The notes beneath the pieces were generated by a model. It was given only the letters and a program-made list of their open reading frames with translations, had not been told where the DNA came from and made no database searches. This document shows positions 34,712 through 43,920 of a DNA stretch of 64,000 nucleotides, in pieces. Position numbers and translations under genes: made by a program. Within the stretch, counting starts at the first letter, position 1, and every line of letters begins with the position of its first letter. The DNA lies in NCBI GenBank assembly GCA_000310025.1, contig FN648602.1, positions 40,704-104,703 on the forward strand, read 5' to 3'. This stretch comes from Ectocarpus siliculosus (lineage: Eukaryota > Sar > Phaeophyceae > Ectocarpales > Ectocarpaceae).

Positions 34712-35758
34712 AGACCCCGATTTATGGGAACAAAATCTTGTCGATAAATCTTGATCTTGGCCAAGATCTGTCAGTTTCACGATTTATGGGAACAAAATCT
34801 TCCGATATATCTTGGCCAAGATTTCTCGAGGCCCGAAATCTGCCCTTTCGAACAAATCTTGGCCAAGATTTGTCAAGTCGAGCCTTCCGACAAATCTTGA
34901 GGCGGCGTAACAAATATTGCCTCAGTGCGGCGCGATCACCGAAGGTCAGTCAACCTAATCGTCCATAACGCCATGAAATCTGCACGTGGCACACTCGCAA
35001 GGGTCTCTAACGCACCCTGGCGTCACTGTGTCGGCGCCACGGGCGCCGACAGCGAACGAAAACAACCAAGGCGGTCGAAAACAATGCATATTTGCCCTGA
35101 CTCGTTCCACGTGCGTCATCACCAGTCTGTGGAGGGACCGTTCAAAGAGTACTTTATTTTGAAGTGGAAAAATAGAGCAGGAGGAACGTTTTGCCAACAC
35201 TGCTCTGTCGACGCTTCTATATCTTCATCGAATCACCCCACACCCAATCCGTTAGCACCCGAGCCAAACCCGTGGGTGCAGATGACAGCGCCGAAGGTTT
35301 GACCTCGGTACGCCTGCTACATCATGAGATACGTGCATGGGTGTCATCGGCCTCGGGTTGATGCACTTTCTTGTCAGTTGGACAGCAATGGAACATTTTT
35401 GTTTCTCCGCTTGACATGAGCTCGTGGGCAACGGATTCAATTTTGCACCCCAGGTAGGCGCCCATCGCTAGTATCCACCCACAGTGTTGAGGCAATACAG
35501 CTCAGGGAGGGATGTCCCTTCTACAACTGCGTCACGCTCACTTTTCGCCACACCTTGGCATTTTCTGTGGACCAAGTGGCCGTTGTGCCTTTTTCAACTT
35601 CAAGCAGAAGAGAGGAACAACACGCCGCATTTTCAACATTCAAGATATTTCCCCCATAAATCGCGATACTGCAAATCTTCGCGGAGATATATTGTGAACA
35701 AATCTTGGGTCAAAATGCCAAGATATAATTTCAAGATTATGTTTCCATAAAGAAGGGT
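34712..35758 (+). mobile_element. MITE-like ~1.05-kb element, copy 2, inserted in the LTR-element interior
   Basis: Inverse copy of 11288-12346 with the same imperfect terminal inverted repeats (ACCCCGATTTATGGGAACA at 34714; CATAAAGAAGGGT at 35746-35758). The ~120-codon frame is kept here too (34925-35302). No transposase and no clear target-site duplication. Confidence 0.65.
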
Positions 35759-36132
35759 CGGATAGAATTCTTTTTTCTCCAGTGGGTTGAAATGGCGCCG
35801 TTCATGCTGACAAGAGCGGTGGACCATACGGCTCACACAGCGATATCATGGGGATGAGTGTGAGTAAAATCTCAGGCCGTTGGGATTAGGCTGAGTATTC
35901 ACGTTGGACGATATGAGCAAATGGCATCGTTGGACGGGTAATTGATCCAGTAATTGCCCGGGAATGCCCGGGAATCTGTGGACCTTCAACTGATAGTACA
36001 CCATCATGTTAACTGCTGGTTTTACCTTGGATCGCACGCGAAGGCTGAGGTCACTGCTTCGATGCTTAGTGTGATGGTGGCGAGTGGGCATCGCCGTACG
36101 CTGGTCTGTGGTCGCATTGATCACATATCGCT

Positions 36133-37779
36133 GTGATGTCGGTGATGTGGGAGAAACTTGAAAAGAAAAATACTCTGTGTTTCATCTGGCTGGCGGGGTG
36201 CGCAGCTTTTTTATGTGGCGCATGCAAGGTAAGTACACACACGAACCTGACGAAAACACTTGTTGTATCGACCAAACGTTCGTTCAGGGGTCCTCAGGGT
36301 CCGGTTTTGGATGGCATTTTATTGAAGGATTTAGGGGTGGAAGACATCTGTTATCAGGACGGGTCAGCAAACGATCAGTCGTTGACGAATACAACAACTA
36401 TTGCGGCGTTATTGGAGACAGACATGATAGATGCTCAGTTGCTCGATGAGTCATATCAATCATCGCCACATCTCTTTGAATATCAACCTTCCGCGGTCGT
36501 GCTCTGCTGCGGGGGGGGAGGTAATATCCTAGCCGCAGAAGGCATTCTAGACGTGAAGGTTGCTATAGAGGCAGACTGAAGAGGCTTAGAGTGTGCAAGA
36601 TTTAATCCAGGTGATGGACGTCCTAGGTTGATACGATCATTTCCAGGAGAACCGCTGTGCACTCAACGTTTGCAAGAGGTTCACCCGGAGGTGGTTGTAT
36701 GCAACGTGGAAAAAGGATGTGATATGAATCAAGTCAGGTTAATCATGGACACGTTGTTGAGAACGACAGCTGAGATAATAGTAATTGAATGCGCAGGTCC
36801 GTCTATGGCTTCTAGAACATGGACACAAGAAATATACCCGACTGCGTCTCAAGCATACTACGTGGAGTCAGTGGATTTGAGAGCTATTCAAGTAAATATT
36901 CCATCGGGACGGAGAAGAACTTACATTTCATTGGTTAAGAGAGGTAGGTCTCCTAGATCAAGAGAAAGGCTGAGGGCTTGGAAAAAAATGGTCGAGAGAT
37001 CGGGTGGAGCGACTCCTTTTTTAGGTGAGTTCTTGAACAAATCTGGAACTTACTTTTTAGAGAGGAAAAAGGGAGAACGCCACATTTTTTCTTTTGGGGA
37101 ACCCACCCTGGCAATCTCAAGGAGTCATATAATGGGAACGATACCTCTGCCTGGAGATTATCAAGTTCATAAAGCGGATTCTGGTGATATCGAAGAAGAA
37201 GCGGTTGAGTTAGAGTTGGAGGACTTTAAGCAGATTCTTACGTCGAAACGTGATTTTGTTATCACGAGAGCTCTTAGCCGGGGAGCAGCCGCTAATATAT
37301 TGTCTAACTATTCCCTTCCACCGATGATGAGGGAGGTTCTCTTGGGCTTGAAGTTGCAAGGGTTCTTTCGGGAACTTGAGAACTCGTTAGATTGTATTAC
37401 CGAAGGGTTGGCCGCTTTAGAAGTCACCCCTGCAGTAACCCGGAGCGCTACTAGGAGAACAAGAATGGTCGAGAGTATTCAACCTGCGCCTAAGTTTGTT
37501 CAATCTTCACCACCAGCAGTAGAGGAGGAGAAGATGGAGACTACCACCCAAGAACCTGTATCTTCTCCAATCTTTCCGGAACCCATGTCTCAACCGATAC
37601 CTGCATCTCCCACGATTTCCCCTCCTCTGAATACAGTTGAATGCAAATCTTCGTTGGTAAGCGAGACCCTGCGGTTACTTAAGAATTCTACGTTCATCTT
37701 GAATCAACAACGGGCTGATCCTTTCTTGAAGTCACAGCTATCATCTGACGGAGCAGCCATTGGAGATTTTTATCACTGA
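36133..37779 (+). pseudogene. Decayed C5-cytosine-methyltransferase-like frame in the LTR element
   Basis: One frame interrupted by a single TGA (36577-36579); the parts are 36133-36579 and 36580-37779. Order of segments resembling C5-MTase motifs: AVVLCCGGGGNILAAEG (motif I, F-x-G-x-G), VKVAIEAD (motif II), PEVVVCNVEKG where PCQ of motif IV would be, EIIVIECAGPS where ENV of motif VI would be, and VNIPSGRRRTYISLVKRG resembling the QxRxR motif VIII. The catalytic Cys and the ENV Asn are missing, so enzyme activity is not expected. A Pro-rich linker follows (about 37490-37640). The family call rests on motif order only and is inference; it could be another Rossmann-fold domain. The following integrase frame is shifted by +1 at a T-run near 37770. 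Confidence 0.4.
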
Positions 37780-38758
37780 TGATGAGGGCACATTATGGCA
37801 TTGTTCTAAAGGGGCGGAACCTACACTAGCCATTCCCCGTTCGTTAGTATCGAGAGTTATGTCTCTGATCCACACTACTTACGGACATCCGGGGGTAGCA
37901 CGAACTACCTTGCTTGTCACGGCGAAATTTAGTTGGGCGACATTAAAACGGGATGTTCGTGAGTATGTCCTATCTGGTGGATGTCGTCGACGGAAAAGAG
38001 CCATGAGCAGGAAGGTACACATGCTTCCCGCTAGGTTTTTGAATCCTTGGGAAGGGTTGGAGATGGACATTCAGGATCTTCATCAGGTATCGGCGGCAGG
38101 AAATCGGTATTTGCTGGTGGTTGTAGACAGAGCTAGTAAATTAATTTTCGGTTATCCTTTACCTTCGAAGGAGGCGCTAGAGGTGAGCAAGAAACTGTTG
38201 GAGTTAATGCTGACTTTTGGCGTACCTGTTTCGAGCCGAAGTGATGCTGGGGCGCGGACTTGGGGTTTAACTGATGTGTCCGTGGCTGCCTGCCCTCTCT
38301 TTACCTTGTTAGATCGCGGGGTCTTATGGAAGAACGATCGGGTTTGGTGTTGGGAGTATCGTGGCCGGTATCAGGACGGTCGTGAGTCAGAGTGGATTAA
38401 TGAGGAAGAGGCTTACAATAGCTTTACCTCTCTTCAGTTAGATGTATTTCACGCACTCTGGGAAGAATATCATGATGACACGTGTCGACCTAGACCTCCT
38501 GAATACCCGAGCAAAGAAGACCGAGATGCAGCCTCTCGTGAACAAGCGCTAAAGGATTTCCCGGTGGGTACCAAGGTAAGACAGTCGTTCACTGATGGGG
38601 GAGGGCAAGTTAGTGAGCAGACGGGAATGGTTTATGACTTTAGGGAACCGTATTGGAAAGTACGATATCCGGATGGAGATTGGGAGGAGCTTAGTCGCCG
38701 CGAGGTAAATAGAGGGAAGACGAAGGCCGACCTTTACAAGGCGTCATCTTCTCAATGA
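37760..38758 (+). pseudogene. Truncated Ty3-like integrase with chromo-like C-terminal domain
   Basis: About 332 codons. N-terminal zinc-binding region: IHTTYGHPG gives the two His, but only one Cys of the usual C-x2-C is left (GGCRRRK). The core has the first Asp in LEMDIQDLHQ and the second in FGVPVSSRSDAG. Straight afterwards the sequence changes to ARTWGLTDV, and the part with the third catalytic residue (Glu) is absent, so an internal deletion has joined the core to the tail. The C-terminal domain (FPVGTKVRQSF through to YWKVRYPDGDWEELSRREV) looks like the chromo/Tudor-like tails of algal and oomycete LTR elements. Catalytically dead as written. Confidence 0.7.
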
Positions 38759-38965
38759 GGGTCTACGAGCTTGGTGTCACGACTCAAGTGATGTTAAGGA
38801 CCCTTTCAAGAGCAGCTGGATAAAAATTAAAGATAGGATCAAGAGCAGCTGGATGGAATCAAGAGCAGCTTTGGAAGGTCGAGAGCAGCTCGGAGGTGTT
38901 TGATTCTGGGCGTCTAGCCGGCATTCCGTTAGCATCTTCGCTTGATACGCGCAGTGCTGGGGGGA

Positions 38966-39600
38966 TGTTATGGCGGCTGCGCGCAGAATCTACACAAAAT
39001 ACTATAATGGGCCGTGACTGTTCGATGGTTACGGCGCTAGGGGTCTGGGGGCTATATTCAGGAATCGAAGTATCGAACACTTCCCTGTTTGCCCTCTAGA
39101 GTGATCGAAGAGGCGGCGGATATGCCGCATCTACGAAGAAGAGGACAACTTCAACTTGTCCCTTCGCGACACGTTCTCACGAACGTTGTCAACAACCACC
39201 GGTGTTTATTAAACACCCCCAATGTGGATGAAAGTTAATAAAGCCCGTTAAAGTGCATATATCACCCGTCAACCCGCTAACAACATGTCTATCACATGCC
39301 TCACTATGCATGTCAACATGAGCGAACGGGTGATTACCGTGTGGGCCGTTGGTGAGTAAATGACGGTCGACTTGGGCACGACGGCCGTCAGCAAGCTGCT
39401 ACATTGCTGCCAGATACCGTACGAGAAGTGGAGACCATCATGGGAGAGACACGTGATCCAGGTAAGCGCCCTGCCCCTCCCACCTTGCCCACACTGATCC
39501 CAGCCCCGAGGAATACGGTCTACGCACGAACTGTACTCAGCTACGAAAGGTGAGAGAAGTCTACTTTGTATGAGCGCTTTCCCTTTTAGCTGTTTTAACA
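38966..39600 (+). repeat. Right LTR
   Basis: 635 bp, TG...CA, matching the left LTR. Followed by the duplicated GCCA and the resumed minisatellite. Confidence 0.9.
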
Positions 39601-39720
39601 GCCACACTATGTCGCTTCGCGTGTTGAAAGGCAGTGTCGCTTCGCGTGTTGCGAGCTACGCGTTCTCCCTACATCATGATTTGCGTATGCGTGTACATAA
39701 TCGCGATGTACTTTTGATCG
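39601..39720. repeat. Continuation of the ~60-bp minisatellite
   Basis: GCCACACTATGTCGCTTCGC and a short internal duplication of GTGTCGCTTCGCGTGTTG. Joining it to 33278 restores an ordinary array unit. Confidence 0.6.
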
Positions 39721-39827
39721 ACTATCGGACATTCCCACATGGTACCGATAGTTAGAAGGGACCGTATCTACGCGCCCAACGTACTGTACGCCAACGCTCA
39801 GGTTGTATCGTGCGATTGCACCCGTGG

Positions 39828-40267
39828 CCATTGTGCCCTGCCCTGTGGCCACCCTGCAGGCTTTCAACCCTGTGGACACCCTGTGGGCACCCTGCAGGGT
39901 TCAGATTTCCCTACAGGGTTCCTGTGGGCACCCTGCAGGGACATCGACCTTGGTGAGGTAGGACCTCCACAGGCTTTGGGGGAAAAAACCTTGGTGAGGT
40001 CCCTCCGAGACGGACCTCCACAGGCTTTGGGGGTGAAAACCTTGGTGAGGTCTCTCCGAGACGGACCTCCACAGGCTTTGGGGGTGAAAACCTTGGTGAG
40101 GTCCCTCCGAGACGGACCTCCACAGGCTTTGGGGGTGAAAACCTTGGTGAGGTCTCTCCGAGACGGACGTCCACAGGCTTTGGGGGTGAAAACCTTGGTG
40201 AGGTCTCTCCGAGACGGACCTCCACAGGCTTTGGGGGTAAGGAACCTTGGTGAGGTCCCTCCGAGAC
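39828..40267. repeat. CCCTG(C/T)(A/G)GG-type short repeats followed by six 51-bp units
   Basis: 39828-39945 holds irregular CCCTGTGG/CCCTGCAGG repeats. From 39961 a 51-bp unit (GGACCTCCACAGGCTTTGGG, then GTGAAAACCTTGGTGAGGT, then CTCTCCGAGAC) repeats six times with few differences. 51 is a multiple of three, so both strands stay open: plus gives a 17-residue repeat (PPQALGVKTLVRSLRDG), minus gives PPKPVEVRLGETSPRFS. No start signal or homology supports translation. Confidence 0.85.
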
Positions 40268-40734
40268 GGACACAGGTGGCCAGTGGGACACGTTATGGGA
40301 GGTTATGCCCGCGCATAATAACCTGCCCAGGTTGAATATACGCTGTATAACCTCTTCATGCTGAGTTACCAACCGCCGGTTTTCTATCGGATTAGGAAAT
40401 CAATTTTAACCTTGCCTTGTCGGGCTGGCAACCTCGATCCAAAACAAATGGGTGCAAGCTCGCCCGCAGCTGGGTGACAATCACCCCACCCAGCGACGCG
40501 AGCCTTCGCGTCGAGGCCAGGAACAATCCCACACAAGGATTACGAAGCACACACACAAGGAAGGAGTACACCACACGAGGATGATTGATTGGGCCATAAA
40601 CGAAAAAACATATGGTACTCCCTCAGGTCCGAAACGTGAGCTCGATCACGTAAGCCGGGGGATCCCGCACGCAGTAAAAAGTACGCCGGGGAGAGGGGCG
40701 AAATTATCTCGAAGGCGAATGACATACATACGCG

Positions 40735-41260
40735 TAGTAAGGAGGAGGTCGGGGGTTCGATCCCCGCAAAACATACTTTTCCCCCCCAAAAACCCAACAA
40801 ATTATACGCGAAATTTGAAATTTGAAATTTCGAAATTTCTCTCGAGGGCATAGGCATATGATAAGCGTAGTACGGAGGAGGTCAATACTTCGGTCCCCGG
40901 GAAATATTTTTTTTTCTTCGCAAAACCAAAAAAGTAAGCGCGAAATTTATCGCGAAGACGTATGACAAGCGTAGTTCTTGTAAGGAGGAGGTCGCGAGTT
41001 CGATCCCCGCAAAAAATACTTGTTTTTCGCCCCAAAACCAACAAATTATGCGCGAAATTTCGAAATTTCCCGCGAAGGCGTAGGCATATGATTTGCGTAG
41101 TACGGAGGAGGTCGATACTTCGGTCCCCGCGAAAAAAAAAGTTTCTTCCCAAAACCAAAAAAAGTAAGCGCAAAATTTATCGCGAAGGCGTATGATACGT
41201 GTAGTAAGGAGGAGGTCGGGAGTTCGATCCCCGCAAAACATGTTTGTTTTTTTCCCAAAA
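40735..41260 (+). repeat. Tandem tRNA-like (B-box) repeats, five units of two alternating types
   Basis: GGAGGAGGTC occurs at 40741, 40874, 40984, 41104 and 41208. Type A units (1, 3, 5) continue into GAGTTCGATCCCCGC or GGGTTCGATCCCCGC, a tRNA T-arm/B-box. Type B units (2, 4) have ACTTCGGTCCCCG instead. Units are linked by GCGAAATTT/CCAAAACCAA spacers. No complete cloverleaf is seen. Probably tRNA-derived (SINE-like) sequence amplified as a dimer. Confidence 0.65.
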
Positions 41261-42607
41261 CCAAAAAATACTCCAGGAGCATTTACAAAAAAAACACATA
41301 CACACGTTTAGGCCTCTCCGAGTGCTTCATTTTTCCAACCTGACGCTTTGCTTACGGTCAACACCAAAGACAACCACGACAATCGAAAATGGCGGTCTAC
41401 GGCCATACCGTAGTGGCTGTGCCCTTATCCTGCCATGACCTTCCTCGCGAAAATATCCCGACCCGCCTGTCCCCCAAAGAGGCTCTGGTGGGCCCGGAAG
41501 TGCTTTTTGCAGGCTGCCCCCGACAATACACGTCCTAAAGCAAGCAGAATCATTTTCCACAGCAGCTCAGCCTTGCGGCGTGGCCTTCCGCCCCCATCCC
41601 GCACTCCTTGCGCCTCCCCCGCCCTCCCGCTTGACTCCGCCCAACGAGACCCGCGACTCGAGAAGTCGATAAAAAACAGGAGAAAATTTGTAGAGCACCG
41701 GATTGTCATCTACGCGTATCCCCATCCTGAGACCTGATTGATTACAAAGTAGGAGCGTGGAATTGCGCAAGGAAGTTGAGGGAGGGGTACCTCGTCAGTA
41801 GGGTCGGAGAATCAAAGAGCGGTCTTAGCCTCCGGATTGTTGTTGTTGCTCCTTGCCTCCAATATGGAGCAATCCCTACGAGTACAGATGGCGCGGACGA
41901 CTTCCGTGGTCACAGCTTGGAAGCTACCTATATACCCAAAGAGGGCACACTCTAGGACAAACCAAAGAGAACAACCAAGGACCCAGAAACAAACAGCACG
42001 AATGCGAAACAGCCCGTCGGGCGTAGACGGCAACATATCCACGCCGGCGATGCAACTAAAAAACAGAGCAAAGACAACATGTTTTTATATTATCGGATTA
42101 CGGCTCCATGCATGGACATCGAATGCCCTGGTAGTCGCAGAAAACGAGGGTAAAATACCAGACCAAGGCGAAACCTAGGACTCCATGTTTCCCACCGAGA
42201 ATTTTCGAGTACATGACGGGGGATCAGGCTCATTGCAAACGGCAACTGGTGCATGTGTGCGTGTGTCAGAGAGGCAAAACAATTTCCACAGTTGTAGGCA
42301 CGATCCTTTGTCAGTCCCCCCCCCCGTAGCCCAACTACTTCCGATGAAGAACCTAAACGTACGGTGGTATCCCTTCCTTGCCTTGCTCGATGCGAAGCAA
42401 AAGGCCATTCAATTGCAGATTCTTTTCAGCAAACCACAAAACATCGATCGTCCGCGGTGTAGGAGGGAAACGAAACTAAATCACTAGATTGCCGTATGGC
42501 TCTAGGTTGCTCTAGGTTCCCATCTCAGACAACTTGCGGAGGCAGGGGAGACAGAAAGGGTATGCATACGGTCGATCGCATACAACGAACCCGTCGTCAC
42601 TCACGGC
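41261..42607. other. No gene recognised
   Basis: Frames of 60-110 codons on both strands without recognisable domains. C-run at 42319. Confidence 0.45.
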
Positions 42608-43606
42608 TCAGGCGATGAAGTCCCGCAGAACACTGTGGAAGTACTTGTTGAGGAGGTAGTTCGGGTTCCCTGTCAGGTTGCACCGCCACACCGGCCGCTT
42701 GCTCCCCTCGTCGACCAGGCGGCAGGCGGATGTCCCAGTTGTGGAACAGGCATGCATCATATGCACTACGCACCGGATGGCCGAGGCAGGGAAAAACGTA
42801 AGGGACGTGCGCATCCGAAGCATGTCCAAACCGGTCACCGGATCGACCTTGCGCTTGTTGCCAACTCCTGCTGTTTCATACTCCGCCACCGCCACCCAAA
42901 TGGTGAACTCTCCCTCCGGAATGGCGTTGCTGCTATCACCTCGTCTCCAGTAGTTGCCTTGGTGCTCGAAAAAATCGGCCACTTTCCCGAGAGTCGTGCG
43001 ACCTAGCCCTTGGTTTCCAGCTCGCTGGTCTTCGGCCTTGAGGTACATCTCGACGTCATTGCCACGCGATGCCGCCGACCGGACCCACGTAGGGGTACCC
43101 GCGTCTTTGACCGGGCCGCCACGGATGGTGCCGATTCCAGCACTGACTTCCGCCGGAGCCTGGCCCCAATGGTTAAACACCACGACCGTCTGACGGACGA
43201 TGCCTTGGCCTCTGTTCCTCCACCAAAAAGGGCACGTCCGCCTACTACATGGCGCCTCCTGCGAGGTCCTACCACACCCAAGCGCATCGTCGTAGCGCTT
43301 TTCTAGTTGCTCGGCGGATGGCAATGTTTTCGATATCGCCTGCTGCCATGCCGGGGCGTCCAGACCGGTCTCGAGCCGAGTTGGACCCAACCCGGCATCC
43401 CACTGTTGGTAACCGTGCGGCCGCCCCCCCCTTCTTCCCGTCGTGCCGTCTTCCGAGGCTGCTGGAGTCGTCTGCAACGGCAAGATCTTGAACACCTCCT
43501 GAAGCACTTCCCGGCAGAGACGGCCAGCCGTCAACTCCTTCGTGACCTTGACCCCGCCTACGCGACCTTTCGCACTCCACCTGACGGCCTGCAGGCTATG
43601 GCCCAT
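42608..43606 (-). CDS. Unidentified 332-codon protein
   Basis: Intact frame starting MGHSLQAVRWSAKG. I do not recognise the family. Visible: a Lys/Gly/Arg-rich middle, a two-Cys CSRRTCPFWWRNRG segment (about residues 121-134), then a conserved-looking C-terminal part: FTIWVAVAEYETAG, DPVTGLDMLRMRTSLTFFP, IRCVVHMMHAC, and WRCNLTGNPNYLLNKYFHS before the stop. The tail style (aromatic-rich, ending YLLNKYF) reminds me of proteins carried by DNA transposons, but this is only an impression. An overlapping upstream frame (43920-43558) may be its 5' part. Surrounded by repeats; no neighbour suggests a function. Confidence 0.45.
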   Translation of the reverse strand: MGHSLQAVRWSAKGRVGGVKVTKELTAGRLCREVLQEVFKILPLQTTPAASEDGTTGRRGGRPHGYQQWDAGLGPTRLETGLDAPAWQQAISKTLPSAEQLEKRYDDALGCGRTSQEAPCSRRTCPFWWRNRGQGIVRQTVVVFNHWGQAPAEVSAGIGTIRGGPVKDAGTPTWVRSAASRGNDVEMYLKAEDQRAGNQGLGRTTLGKVADFFEHQGNYWRRGDSSNAIPEGEFTIWVAVAEYETAGVGNKRKVDPVTGLDMLRMRTSLTFFPASAIRCVVHMMHACSTTGTSACRLVDEGSKRPVWRCNLTGNPNYLLNKYFHSVLRDFIA

Positions 43607-43920
43607 ACCGATACGAGCATCTCGGTGAGGTTCGCCCAGGGAAAAAAGCGGCTGCCTAGCGCCAAACCAGCAAAATTCAGATCTTCGCCGTCGACTACCT
43701 CTGCGTTCATGTATTCCTCGATGAGTTTGTGCAAATGTCCCAGCCAGGGTGGTACCGTCGCCGACCCGTCGCTCGCTGGATCACCGGCTCCACTGCCGGC
43801 TTCACCCGTGGTGTCGTCACCTCCGGCATTGCCCTCAAATCCTTCGTCGCACGTACCGCTGCCGCCTGGTGTCGCGAATATAAAATGGCGAGTGGAGCGA
43901 GTTGTGTTAGCAACAGACAA
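43558..43920 (-). CDS. Possible 5' part of the unidentified 42.6-kb gene, other frame
   Basis: 120 codons starting MSVANTTRSTRHF. Low-complexity Gly/Asp/Ser stretch, then WLGHLHKLIEEYMNAEVVDG and LGSRFFPWANLTEMLVSVWA, which looks like folded protein. It overlaps the next frame by 49 bp, so it would need a frameshift or a short intron to join. Uncertain. Confidence 0.3.
   Translation of the reverse strand: MSVANTTRSTRHFIFATPGGSGTCDEGFEGNAGGDDTTGEAGSGAGDPASDGSATVPPWLGHLHKLIEEYMNAEVVDGEDLNFAGLALGSRFFPWANLTEMLVSVWAIACRPSGGVRKVA

Larger units (their letters stand above)
33283..39600 (+). mobile_element. LTR retrotransposon (Ty3-like integrase) with methyltransferase-like region, lacking gag and RT
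   Basis: Two 635-bp LTRs (33283-33917 and 38966-39600) start TGTTATGG and end TTTTAACA. They are flanked by a 4-bp target-site duplication GCCA (33279-33282, 39601-39604). Immediately after the left LTR is TGGTGAGGCCGCGG, a plausible primer-binding site. GCTGGGGGGA precedes the right LTR as a polypurine tract. The ~5-kb interior holds a leader with a MITE-like insertion (34712-35758), a methyltransferase-like frame and an integrase remnant. No gag, protease, RT or RNase H is visible, so the element would need help in trans. Confidence 0.85.
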
